Assembly (NCBI GenBank): GCA_002340985.1
Contig: DDNC01000021.1
Span: forward strand, 13,309-77,308
Direction of reading: 5' to 3'
DNA from: Firmicutes bacterium UBA2530
GTDB lineage: Bacteria; Bacillota; Clostridia; Tissierellales; Sedimentibacteraceae
Length of the DNA stretch: 64,000 nucleotides
Under the pieces are notes generated by a model. The model did not search any database. It had not been told where the DNA came from and saw only the letters and a list, made by a program, of their open reading frames with translations. Shown piece after piece: positions 18,917 to 27,340 of the stretch; the first letter of the stretch is position 1; each line of letters starts with the position of its first letter. The translations under genes and the position numbers were made by a program.

Positions 18917-20047
18917 ATGTCTATTCAAGTATTAAAACCTAAGTTTCATATTGATGAGTGTCTTGATGCCGTAAAGGAGTGCCTAGAAAAGGGATGGACC
19001 GGGATGGGATTTAAGACAGTGGAGCTGGAAGAGGAATGGAAAAAATATACTGGACACCAGTACGCATATTATTTAAATTCTAACACAGTTGGTCTTCACC
19101 TTGCTGTGAAGATTCTTAAAATGGAAGATGATTGGAATGATGGAGACGAAATCATTTCTACACCGATTACATTTGTTTCAACTAACCATGCTGTTCTTTA
19201 CGAAAATATGCATGTCACATTTGCTGATGTTGACGAATATCTCTGTCTTGATCCTGATGATGTAGAGAAAAAAATTACCGACAAAACCCGTGCAGTTATC
19301 TTTGTTGGTTATGGTGGACGTGTTGGACAACTTGACAAAATAATAGAAATCTGTAAGAAATATAATCTGAAGCTCATTCTTGATGCTGCACATATGTCTG
19401 GCACAAAGGTGGATGGTGTTTGCCCCGGAACTTGGGATGGAATTGATGTTGCAATATATTCTTATCAGGCAGTAAAAAATCTGCCGTCCGGTGATAGTGG
19501 AATGATTTGTTTTAAAGAAGAGCGTTTTGATAAACTGGCTCGTCAACTTGCTTGGCTCGGAATAAACAAAGATACATATGCTCGTTCAAACAAGGGTACT
19601 TATGCTTGGAAATACGATGTGGACTATGTAGGTTACAAGTACAACGGGAATGCTATCATGGCATCAATTGCATTGGTTCAGATGAAGTATCTTGATGAAG
19701 AGAACTCGAGGAGACGTCAGATAGTTGAAATGTACAATAAGAACTTTAAGGATAATAAAAAGATTAAGATTATCCCAGCTAATCATGCTGATGAGTGTTC
19801 ATTCCACCTGTATGAACTGGCAGTTCCAGATCGAGAAGGATTGTTAGAGTACCTGTCTCAGAAGGGAATCAATTGCGGTGTCCACTACCGTGACAATACT
19901 GAGTACAGCATGTATCTTTATGCTAATGGTACCTGCCCATATGCTCATGAAATCAGTCAGCATCTTATTACAATGCCTTTACACATGTGGCTGACGGATG
20001 AAGAAATACAGAGTATTATTAATGGTGTGAATGAGTTTGTAAAATAA
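18917..20047 (+). CDS. Sugar-nucleotide aminotransferase (DegT/DnrJ/EryC1/StrS family)
   Basis: PLP-dependent transaminase that adds an amino group to a keto-sugar nucleotide. 376 residues. The PLP aspartate sits in LILDAAHMSG and the Schiff-base lysine is Lys187 in SYQAVKNLPSGDSG. NSNTVGLHLAVKIL and TPITFVSTNHAV are typical. Coming directly after rfbA, rfbC and rfbB with no rfbD, its substrate is most likely the dTDP-4-keto-6-deoxy sugar, giving a 4-amino-4,6-dideoxy sugar. A C3-keto substrate would need an isomerase not seen here. The amino group is the probable attachment point for the acyl chain made by the following genes. Confidence 0.92.
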   Translation: MSIQVLKPKFHIDECLDAVKECLEKGWTGMGFKTVELEEEWKKYTGHQYAYYLNSNTVGLHLAVKILKMEDDWNDGDEIISTPITFVSTNHAVLYENMHVTFADVDEYLCLDPDDVEKKITDKTRAVIFVGYGGRVGQLDKIIEICKKYNLKLILDAAHMSGTKVDGVCPGTWDGIDVAIYSYQAVKNLPSGDSGMICFKEERFDKLARQLAWLGINKDTYARSNKGTYAWKYDVDYVGYKYNGNAIMASIALVQMKYLDEENSRRRQIVEMYNKNFKDNKKIKIIPANHADECSFHLYELAVPDREGLLEYLSQKGINCGVHYRDNTEYSMYLYANGTCPYAHEISQHLITMPLHMWLTDEEIQSIINGVNEFVK

Positions 20048-20066
20048 GAGAAAACGGTGATATTGA

Positions 20067-20075
20067 GGGAGGTGG
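20067..20075 (+). promoter_or_regulatory. Ribosome binding site deciding a TTG start
   Basis: GGGAGGTGG lies 7 bases before the TTG at 20083, an excellent anti-16S match, and fixes this TTG as the start of the HTH fusion protein. Confidence 0.75.
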
Positions 20076-20082
20076 AATTCTT

Positions 20083-21138
20083 TTGGATGTTAAAAAGGTT
20101 GGGAAAGCTATAGCATATTTACGAAAAAGAGCGGGATTCACTCAAAAGAATCTCGCCGACCGTATCGGGATAAGTGATAAAGCTGTGTCTAAATGGGAAA
20201 GGGGGCTGGGGCTCCCGGACATAACATACTTTGGAAAGCTTGCTATTCTTCTTGACACTGACATAGACAGTCTCCTCGCTGGAGATGTCATACATCATGA
20301 CAAGGATTGGAATGGGCTTTTGGTCTTGCCGGAAAATTTTTATGGCATTGGTGCAGATACAACAATATATGATAAACCATTAGTTTACTTTCAACTCAGT
20401 TATTTTCTGTTGGTGGGAGTAAAGGCTATATTTGTTGTGGGCAACGAAAGAGAATTAAATTTTATGCTATCAGAGTTTGGCAATGGCAATAAACTTGGCA
20501 TAAACATTTTTTATTGCGGATCAGAATTGGAAAGTGTCCGAACTCACCTTAATAACAACATGAATTGTAACAATGTAATGGTTGTGTATGGAAGAAGCTT
20601 CATATATGGTGTTGACCAAACGAGATTTTTCCAAAAAGCTATGAATAAGGAGCGATTAACCATCTTATCTCTGCCCAAAAAGCTCAATGTTGCATCTGAT
20701 GAAGTGGTTTCATCCATATCTTTTAATGATAATATGAAAATAGTCGCTTTAGATAGTAGTGAGAAGGTATATACCCAGTATGATTATTGTGAAGTTCCTA
20801 TGCTATTTTGTCCTAGAAATAGGCTGAATGAAATTATATGTGCTACTGATAAAGACCAGTTTTCAATTGATTTAAACAGATGCAGAAATAAAAGGTTATA
20901 TACCGAGGTACTTGATAGAGGGTATGTAGAAATATCAATTGATAACCCAGATGATGTTGTTGATGTATCAAACTTTGTTCGTATGGTACAGAAAGCGTGT
21001 GGTATGAATATTTACTGCATTGAAGAAATAGCTTGGCGGCGTGGAATGATAAGTCTTGAAGAACTTGAATATTTCGGAAACAAAAAGCGAGATACAGAAT
21101 ATGGCAAATATATATTAAGTTTATGTGCAAAATATTAA
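20083..21138 (+). CDS. XRE-type DNA-binding domain fused to a degenerate RfbA-like nucleotidyltransferase fold
   Basis: 351 residues, TTG start. Residues 1-65 are a clear Cro/C1-type helix-turn-helix (LRKRAGFTQKNLADRIGISD, AVSKWERGLGLPD). The rest aligns by eye with the rfbA product of this window: TIYDKPLVYFQLSYFLLVGVK matches [20 protein letters not shown]. Near the end DVSNFVRMVQKACGMNIYCIEE matches [22 protein letters not shown]. The catalytic GGxGTRL loop is absent, replaced by LPENFYGIGADT, so catalysis is unlikely. It is probably a transcription factor whose sensor is a dead thymidylyltransferase binding dTDP-sugar, dTTP or sugar phosphate. It sits between the aminotransferase and the acyl cassette, whose promoter follows. 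Confidence 0.85.
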   Translation: MDVKKVGKAIAYLRKRAGFTQKNLADRIGISDKAVSKWERGLGLPDITYFGKLAILLDTDIDSLLAGDVIHHDKDWNGLLVLPENFYGIGADTTIYDKPLVYFQLSYFLLVGVKAIFVVGNERELNFMLSEFGNGNKLGINIFYCGSELESVRTHLNNNMNCNNVMVVYGRSFIYGVDQTRFFQKAMNKERLTILSLPKKLNVASDEVVSSISFNDNMKIVALDSSEKVYTQYDYCEVPMLFCPRNRLNEIICATDKDQFSIDLNRCRNKRLYTEVLDRGYVEISIDNPDDVVDVSNFVRMVQKACGMNIYCIEEIAWRRGMISLEELEYFGNKKRDTEYGKYILSLCAKY

Positions 21139-21255
21139 TTTGAGCATAAATGTATTATTTCTTGTAATTGTTTTAGTTCCTTTAGTAAACGGACAGTCGG
21201 TTGCATTGTATCTGAGATTGAAATACACTGATGCGTGAGACACGTAGCATTTTAA

Positions 21256-21283
21256 TTGAAACGTAGCTGAGTGGTAGTATAAT
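21256..21283 (+). promoter_or_regulatory. Predicted sigma-A promoter of the acyl cassette
   Basis: TTGAAA at 21256-21261 and TATAAT at 21278-21283, spacer 16. The first acyl-cassette start is at 21352. This is the only obvious promoter between 16388 and 26884, so the seven acyl genes probably form a unit that could be controlled apart from the sugar genes. Confidence 0.6.
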
Positions 21284-21351
21284 TACTTCACATAAAGTCG
21301 TTATGTAGAAATGCAAAAACCTAAGAATATTGAAAGGTGGTTTTAGATGAT

Positions 21352-22290
21352 ATGAATCATAGAGATAGAGTGGCATTTTTATTTTCGGGACAAGGCGCTC
21401 AATATCCGGGAATGATGAAGGAACTATGTGAGAAATGTAATAAAAGTCAAGAAGTATATGAAGTTGCTAAAATTGCTTTGGGAAGAGATATTCAAGATCT
21501 AACTTTTTCTGGTTCACAAGAAGAATTGAATCTTACGCACAATACACAACCTTGTATGCTTGCAGCTGACTTAGCTGCTTATTATGCCGTTATAGATGCC
21601 GGGGTGAAACCGGATGTTGTAGCAGGTTTTTCACTTGGTGAATTTGGAGCTTTGGTGGCAGTTGATGCACTGGATATCAAAAAAGCTTTTGAACTTGTTC
21701 AGATTCGTGCTGATGCTATGCAGGAATCAGTTCCTGTTGGCAAAGGCGGAATGGCTGTGGTTATGGGGTTAACTTCTGATGCTGTGGAGGAGTTATGTTC
21801 ATCGATTAATGGATATGTCGTTCCGGCAAATTACAACTGCATTGGACAGATTGTTGTTTCGGGTGATATGGAAGCAGTCGATTTGTTAGTGAAAAAGGCT
21901 AGGGAAAATAAAGTCAAAGCAATGAAATTAGGAGTTAGTGCACCATTTCATTGTGAATTAGTCAAACCAGCTGCCGAAGTGTTAAAGAATGCTATGGAAA
22001 ATATATCATTTAATTCTTTTCAGATTCCGTTATATGCAAATACAACAGGCGAGAAGATTGTATATACAGATATAAAAGAGGAACTATACAGACAGGTGTT
22101 CTCACCTGTTCAATGGCAGAGGACATTGGAGAATATGTGGGCTGAAGGCGTGGACATATTTATAGAAGTTGGTCCGGGAAAAACATTAACTAACTTTGTG
22201 AATCGTACATTAAAGGAAGCAAGAACATTTAATGTCCAAGACAGTGCAACTTTAGATGAACTTGTTAAAACATTAAATAAGGAGGTTTAG
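21352..22290 (+). CDS. Malonyl/acyl-CoA:ACP transacylase-like protein (FabD family)
   Basis: Loads an acyl group, classically malonyl, from CoA onto an acyl carrier protein. 312 residues from ATG 21352; AAAGGTGG at 21334 suits this start better than the in-frame GTG at 21337. Landmarks are FLFSGQGAQYPGM near residue 10, the nucleophile Ser94 in AGFSLGEFG (GHSLG in most members) and His200 in SAPFHCELVKPA. The C-terminus has EVGPGKTLTNFV. It is the first gene of a seven-gene acyl cassette inside a polysaccharide locus and the KAS III start follows its stop directly, so this is a pathway-dedicated copy rather than housekeeping fabD. Confidence 0.9.
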   Translation: MNHRDRVAFLFSGQGAQYPGMMKELCEKCNKSQEVYEVAKIALGRDIQDLTFSGSQEELNLTHNTQPCMLAADLAAYYAVIDAGVKPDVVAGFSLGEFGALVAVDALDIKKAFELVQIRADAMQESVPVGKGGMAVVMGLTSDAVEELCSSINGYVVPANYNCIGQIVVSGDMEAVDLLVKKARENKVKAMKLGVSAPFHCELVKPAAEVLKNAMENISFNSFQIPLYANTTGEKIVYTDIKEELYRQVFSPVQWQRTLENMWAEGVDIFIEVGPGKTLTNFVNRTLKEARTFNVQDSATLDELVKTLNKEV

Positions 22291-23367
22291 ATGAATATAT
22301 TGACTATAAAAGGTGTAAAAATTGACGGAGTAGTTGCATGCTTGCCTGAGAATAAGCTTGATAATGAAAAGGCGTGTGAACCGTTATATGGCCCAAATGT
22401 TGAAACACTTATAAAAGCAACTGGCATTGAAACAAGATATGTAGCAAATGAAGGCACGACAGCTCTTGATTTGAATACGGCTGCAGCGAAAAGGCTTTTG
22501 GCAATTACAAATACTGTTCCTGCTGAACTTGGAGGTGTAATTTGCGTGACATTTACCCCTGAACATTTGATGCCAGGTGATGCAGCGGCAGCACAAACAC
22601 GTCTTGGTATAGACAATGAATGTATTGCATTTGACATAAATATGGCATGTTCAGGATATGGCTATGGGCTTTATGTTGCTTCTACATTAGTAAAAGCAAC
22701 TGGAAAGAAGTTCTTGCTTCTTAATGGCGATACGCAAACAGCTTATGTATCAAAAGAAGATAAAGCAACAATGCCTGTTTTGAGTGATGTTGGAACTGCA
22801 ACTTTATTGGTGCCAACTCAAGAAAATAATGAATGGAAGTTTTCATTTTATAGTGATGGCAGTAATAAAGAAGTATTATATATTAAGGCTGGCGGAACAA
22901 GATATCCTATGACTCAGAATGACCTGATTGCTAGGGAATATGAAGATGGTAGCAAGCGTAGAGATGCGGATATATATATGAATGGTTATGAAGTATTTAG
23001 ATTTGTTGCGCTTGATGTAAGTAGATTCATTAAAAAATTTATGGATAATATTGAAATTAGTGAAGAGGATATAAATGCATTTGTTCCGCATCAAGCAAAT
23101 ATTTATATGATTCAGCAGCTTACAAAAAAATTAAAAATCGATAAAGAAAAAATGTGGAAAAGCGGTGATATTTATGGAAACCCTGCATCCGCATCTGTAC
23201 CTCTTACAATAGCTCATAATGCAGGTAAATGGTTTGCTGATAGTGATTCTGACAATGCTGAAATGCTCATTTCAGGTTTTGGCGGAGGGTTGTCTATAAG
23301 CGTTGGTAAAATTCAACTCAATAAGGCAGCAAAATATCAAGTATTTAAATATTATGAAGGAGAATAA
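22291..23367 (+). CDS. Beta-ketoacyl-ACP synthase III-like enzyme
   Basis: Thiolase-fold condensing enzyme, 358 residues. The full catalytic triad is present: Cys120 in NMACSGYGYG, His267 in VPHQAN, and Asn297 in YGNPASAS, so condensation or acyl transfer chemistry is plausible. The C-terminus ends in the usual GFGGGLS glycine loop. It starts one base after the acyltransferase stop and ends just before an ACP. In tetronate antibiotic pathways an enzyme of this family works with an FkbH protein and an ACP, the same set as here. The product is inferred to be a short polyhydroxy or keto acyl-ACP. Confidence 0.92.
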   Translation: MNILTIKGVKIDGVVACLPENKLDNEKACEPLYGPNVETLIKATGIETRYVANEGTTALDLNTAAAKRLLAITNTVPAELGGVICVTFTPEHLMPGDAAAAQTRLGIDNECIAFDINMACSGYGYGLYVASTLVKATGKKFLLLNGDTQTAYVSKEDKATMPVLSDVGTATLLVPTQENNEWKFSFYSDGSNKEVLYIKAGGTRYPMTQNDLIAREYEDGSKRRDADIYMNGYEVFRFVALDVSRFIKKFMDNIEISEEDINAFVPHQANIYMIQQLTKKLKIDKEKMWKSGDIYGNPASASVPLTIAHNAGKWFADSDSDNAEMLISGFGGGLSISVGKIQLNKAAKYQVFKYYEGE

Positions 23368-23369
23368 AG

Positions 23370-23588
23370 ATGCAAGAATTTTTAGCATTTGTTGCAAACA
23401 TTTTTGGTATGTCTCCAGATGAAATATCTCTTAAGACATCTTACAACTCAATTTCTGAATGGGATTCATTGATGCAGCTAAGGCTCGTGGCAGAGATTAG
23501 TGATCAATATGATGTGGATATTCCAATTGATGAAGTACCCAATATAAAGACGCTTGAGGACTTTTACTACTATATAGAGACTAAATAA
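23370..23588 (+). CDS. Acyl carrier protein (first copy)
   Basis: 72-residue acidic helical protein with the phosphopantetheine attachment Ser33 in SEWDSLMQLRLV. It carries acyl intermediates as thioesters. It lies between the KAS III and FkbH genes, two bases after the former. Its sequence differs from the second ACP at 25336, so the two probably have separate partners, for example malonyl and glyceryl loading. Confidence 0.9.
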   Translation: MQEFLAFVANIFGMSPDEISLKTSYNSISEWDSLMQLRLVAEISDQYDVDIPIDEVPNIKTLEDFYYYIETK

Positions 23589-23611
23589 AAATTTATTATG
23601 AAGGTGATTAA

Positions 23612-25264
23612 ATGAAAATTGCAATCCTGTCAAATGTAAATTTAGATATATTGAAGAAACAACTGGAAAAAACATATGATACTTTTTCTACAGAGGGTTA
23701 TGGTCAATGGATTAAGTATGCATTGACAAAGGATGAGCGCCTTAATGAATTCAATCCGCAGTGTATTTTTCTCTTACTAGACGGATTTGGCATAGTTGAA
23801 AATCTTGAGGATGAGGATAAGGTTAAGAAAGAGTTATATTCATATACTGTTTTCATTAAGAGTTTGGCAGAGAATTATCCTCAGGCAACTTTTGCTATTT
23901 CAAATATACACATAAAGCAACGATATATAAATAGTGGCGACTATTTCAAAACTGATTCACCTATTGAGCAGCACTGGGACAATCTAATAAATGTAATAAT
24001 GAAAGAGAAAAAGAACGTTCATCTATTTAAACTCCGAGAACTAATTCAAACAAGTGGTTCTGTGTATGATGATAAAATGTGGTACATGGGTTCTATTCCA
24101 TATAGTATGAAGTTTACTTCAATGTTAGAAAAAGAAGTAAGTTCTTTCATAGAGTATATGATTCTCAAACGGAAAAAGGTACTTATTACTGATCTTGACA
24201 ACACGCTTTGGGGTGGGGTAGTTGGAGAAGATGGTCCTCTTGGCATAGAAGTTGGTGAATCACATATCGGTGCAATATATCGTGATGGACAGAAGGTTAT
24301 GAAACAAATGAAGAATGCAGGTATTCTTCTGGCGATTGTTTCTAAGAACAATATAGAAGAAGTTCAAGAAGCATTCAGAACCAATAAGCATATGTATTTA
24401 CATGAGGACGATTTTTCAGCTATTTATTGCAACTGGGAACCTAAAGTTGCTAATATTAAGCAAATTGCAATAGAGCTGAACCTTGGATTGGATTCGTTTG
24501 TTTTTCTTGATGACAATAATGTGGAGCGTGAAGCTGTAAGGCAGCAGCTTCCAGAAGTAACAGTGATAGATTTTCCTAAAGATGTATCGATGCTTCCAAA
24601 AGTGTTGATGGAAACATACAACAAATATTTTTTTGAATGGAGGATAACGGAGGAAGATTTAACAAGAACACGTCAGTATCAGGAAGAAGTCACAAGAAAG
24701 AAAGAAATGCAAAAGTTAGCTTCTGAAGATGTATCAATTGATGACTACTTAAAGTCGCTGAATATTCAGATAATATTGAGTGCCGTTGATAACACAAACA
24801 TAGAGAGAACGGTTCAACTACTTAATAAAACGAACCAATTTAATACAAATACAGTTCGCATGAATATGAGTGAGATACAGCAATATATAGCTGATATTAA
24901 TCATAAAGTATTTGTTGCTAATGTAGCAGATAAATACGGTGATAATGGATTGGTTTCAATTATAATGATCAACTTAGATGGAAGCGATGCATACGTTGAA
25001 AACTTTCTAATGAGTTGTAGAGTCATGGGAAGGCAGATAGAAGATGCCATTATTAGTACTGTCGAAAAATACATGGGAGATAATGGAGTAAAAAATATTT
25101 ATTCAAGCTATATTCCAACTGCAAAGAATGTCCCTGTCAGAGATTTATGGGAACGATTAGGATATAATTTAGTAAATGAATGCGATGGCGAAAAAAAATA
25201 TATTAAGCATTTAGGTGAAACGGAGATTCCAGCACTTTTGAAGGCAGAGATGCGAGTTGTATAA
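23612..25264 (+). CDS. FkbH-like HAD-superfamily acyl-ACP loading enzyme
   Basis: 550 residues. The central HAD domain has the catalytic aspartate pair at Asp194 and Asp196 in LITDLDNTLWGGVVGEDG, then LAIVSKNN and VFLDDNNVEREAV. The C-terminal GNAT-like half includes LLNKTNQFNTNTVRM and VADKYGDNGLVSI. Characterised family members dephosphorylate 1,3-bisphosphoglycerate and load glyceryl onto an ACP; that activity is inferred here. ACP genes flank it on both sides. The N-terminal 180 residues form an SGNH-like region often seen in such proteins. Confidence 0.92.
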   Translation: MKIAILSNVNLDILKKQLEKTYDTFSTEGYGQWIKYALTKDERLNEFNPQCIFLLLDGFGIVENLEDEDKVKKELYSYTVFIKSLAENYPQATFAISNIHIKQRYINSGDYFKTDSPIEQHWDNLINVIMKEKKNVHLFKLRELIQTSGSVYDDKMWYMGSIPYSMKFTSMLEKEVSSFIEYMILKRKKVLITDLDNTLWGGVVGEDGPLGIEVGESHIGAIYRDGQKVMKQMKNAGILLAIVSKNNIEEVQEAFRTNKHMYLHEDDFSAIYCNWEPKVANIKQIAIELNLGLDSFVFLDDNNVEREAVRQQLPEVTVIDFPKDVSMLPKVLMETYNKYFFEWRITEEDLTRTRQYQEEVTRKKEMQKLASEDVSIDDYLKSLNIQIILSAVDNTNIERTVQLLNKTNQFNTNTVRMNMSEIQQYIADINHKVFVANVADKYGDNGLVSIIMINLDGSDAYVENFLMSCRVMGRQIEDAIISTVEKYMGDNGVKNIYSSYIPTAKNVPVRDLWERLGYNLVNECDGEKKYIKHLGETEIPALLKAEMRVV

Positions 25265-25335
25265 TTATAACAAATATAACTAATTAAAATTTAAGTAAAT
25301 TTTTTAAATACGATATTTGAGAAGGAGGAACAAAA

Positions 25336-25557
25336 ATGGAAAGATTTATTGAACTAGTAGCTGAAATACTTGAGGTTGATTCTAAGGAACTAAGCCAAGA
25401 CACATATTTTAGAGATGCCACAGATAGTTTTGATTCAATGATGGGATTCATGCTTATATGTATGATGGAAGATGAGTATGGAACGCGTGTCTCTGTTGAT
25501 AACTTTTTGCAATGTAAAACAATTGGTGACTTATTTAACCAAGTAGAGGTGAATTGA
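25336..25557 (+). CDS. Acyl carrier protein (second copy)
   Basis: 73-residue ACP. The likely 4'-phosphopantetheine site is Ser34 in DSFDSMMGFM; DSM replaces the common DSL. A strong GAGAAGGAGG ribosome site precedes the ATG. It follows the FkbH gene and precedes an SDR reductase by four bases, so it is the natural carrier for the glyceryl unit or for the keto intermediate to be reduced. Confidence 0.88.
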   Translation: MERFIELVAEILEVDSKELSQDTYFRDATDSFDSMMGFMLICMMEDEYGTRVSVDNFLQCKTIGDLFNQVEVN

Positions 25558-25561
25558 AGGA

Positions 25562-26296
25562 ATGAATAATATTATAATTACTGGTGCATGTGGTGGAATA
25601 GGTTATGCCATTGCAACCGAATTATTGTCGAACGGTTCAACTATATGGGCGATAGGTACTTCTCAAGAAAAACTTGAAGAATTATTTGGTATGAACGACG
25701 CTTGCCATTTATATGCGTGTGATTTGACTTTAGAAGAAGAAGTTGTAAAAATGGTGAAGCATATAGTATCTTTATCTGGACCTGTGGGTGGGTTTGTCCA
25801 CTGTGCGGGAATCAGTAAGTTTGTACCACTATATCTTACAAAACTGAAAGATATTAAATCGATTTTTGAAATCCATGTTTATACAGCAATTCTAATGTGC
25901 TCACAATTGTCGAAAAAAGGAATTGCTCAAGATAATTGTTCGATAGTACTTTTTTCATCTGTTGCTGCACATGAAGGTGCGTCAGGAAATGCTTCATATG
26001 CAGCGGCAAAAGGTGCTATAGAGGGATATTTGGCATCGGCAGCTTCTGAATTAGCAGAGAAGAATATAAGGATTAATGCAATAGTACCAGGTGATATTAA
26101 TGCCGGTATGTTCAAACGTTTTTCAGAATCCTTAGATGAATATAAGTTGGAAGAAAGAGAAGCTAAGTATCCTTTGGGTTTTGGAAAAGCAGAGGACGTT
26201 GCAAACCTTGCTGTGTTTTTGCTGTCAGAAAAGGCATCTTGGATTACAGGACAGAAATATTTCATAGATGGTGGACATATGAGTCGTAAGGTATGA
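25562..26296 (+). CDS. SDR-family 3-oxoacyl-ACP reductase-like protein
   Basis: 244 residues. Classical short-chain dehydrogenase with TGACGGIGYAIA at the N-terminus, HCAGISKF, the catalytic Ser in LFSSVAAHEGASG and the YxxxK pair in YAAAKGAIEG. NAIVPGDINAGMF and ITGQKYFIDGGH close the fold. In this setting it would reduce the beta-keto group formed by the KAS III enzyme; a sugar-nucleotide substrate is the alternative. It sits four bases after the second ACP gene. Confidence 0.88.
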   Translation: MNNIIITGACGGIGYAIATELLSNGSTIWAIGTSQEKLEELFGMNDACHLYACDLTLEEEVVKMVKHIVSLSGPVGGFVHCAGISKFVPLYLTKLKDIKSIFEIHVYTAILMCSQLSKKGIAQDNCSIVLFSSVAAHEGASGNASYAAAKGAIEGYLASAASELAEKNIRINAIVPGDINAGMFKRFSESLDEYKLEEREAKYPLGFGKAEDVANLAVFLLSEKASWITGQKYFIDGGHMSRKV

Positions 26297-26344
26297 TAAA
26301 TCATAAATATCTGAGTATATATTTAGTATGAATAGGAGAATGTA

Positions 26345-26884
26345 ATGTTTATTAGAAATAAATTAGTCGGAAAAACAATATCGTTGCGGTGTGCTGAAAT
26401 AGCCGATGCAGATTTTATTTTGCGTTTAAGAAATGATGATAAAATCTCGAAGTATTTGCCAAAACTTAATATTACTGTTTCCCAGCAGAAAGAGTGGATT
26501 AATTCGCAGCGTAATGATACATTGGACTACTATTTTATAATTGAAGATGCTGTTAGTCAAACTCCACTTGGAACTATTTCATTATACGATTTTACAGATT
26601 GTGAAGCTGAGAGTGGACGCTTTGCTTGCTTGGGTAATCCGGTTCAAAACGTTGAGTCTGGTCTTCTCTTATATGATTTTGCGTTTTACCACTTAAAATT
26701 ATCAATAGTCAAAGCATGGGTATACAAAGATAATATTGGTGTTCTGAATTATAATCGAAAATTTGGATTTACATTTATTGATGGTGTGTCAAGTGAAGGA
26801 GTTCCTTGCATGAAAGGTAGTTTGACCAAGAATTCATACGAATTGGCATCAAAGAAACTTAAACCATATTTTGATAGATTATGA
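26345..26884 (+). CDS. GNAT-family N-acyltransferase
   Basis: 179 residues resembling RimJ/PseH-type acetyltransferases: KTISLRCAEIADADFILRLRND, GTISLYDF, and a C-terminal half with KLSIVKAWVYKDNIGVLNYNRKFGF. PseH-like enzymes acylate the amino group of amino-dideoxy sugar nucleotides. As the last gene of the acyl cassette, it is the natural candidate to move the ACP-bound acyl group onto the 4-amino sugar made upstream. Use of an ACP rather than CoA donor is inference. Confidence 0.8.
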   Translation: MFIRNKLVGKTISLRCAEIADADFILRLRNDDKISKYLPKLNITVSQQKEWINSQRNDTLDYYFIIEDAVSQTPLGTISLYDFTDCEAESGRFACLGNPVQNVESGLLLYDFAFYHLKLSIVKAWVYKDNIGVLNYNRKFGFTFIDGVSSEGVPCMKGSLTKNSYELASKKLKPYFDRL

Positions 26885-27028
26885 TTATTAATAGAAATAT
26901 AAACGCATTGTAAAGCGGTTAGATTAGTTGTATGCTTGTTTATTGCTAGATATTGATGCGAAAGATGATTGAGAGAATCATAATATGTTTAGAGATGCAA
27001 CTGGAAGACTGAAACAATATTATATGCC

Positions 27029-27295
27029 GAGAGCTATTCGGATTGTAATTCTATTGATATTATGATATATAAAACTAGAATGGATATGACTGCTGGATAG
27101 ATGAGTTGCTTGCTACATGAAATATTTTAGACACATCACGTTTTGTGTGCGTATTTGCTGATCAATACAGAGGTTGTGAAGTGTAGTGTCGTTGGACAAC
27201 ATGGTGACAGTCAAGTTTCTATTTGTAGTAAACTTTCTATTGTTGGTGTTAATATGAATGATTATGCGAAAAGTGTGGTAACATTTCATAACTAA
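27029..27295 (+). pseudogene. Fragment of an L-lactate/malate dehydrogenase gene
   Basis: The 456-base gap 26885-27340 holds no intact gene, but three frames give pieces of lactate dehydrogenase in the right order. These are NSIDIMIYKT at about 27047 (compare NPVDIMTY), ILDTSRFVCVFADQY at 27124-27168 (compare VLDTARF), and VVGQHGDSQVSICSKLSIVG at 27188-27247 (compare the catalytic GEHGDS histidine loop). At least two frameshifts separate them and the N-terminal NAD domain is missing. It is a decayed insertion between the acyl cassette and ugd. Confidence 0.6.
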
Positions 27296-27340
27296 AATAA
27301 AACAATAAATAACTCGGTTTAACAAGGTGGATAAAATAAA

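Noticed and set aside
21256..21320. tRNA-like D-arm sequence AGCTGAGTGGTAG
   Set aside because: No TTCRA-type T-loop and no pairing acceptor stem at the right distance; the bases are better explained by the acyl-cassette promoter.
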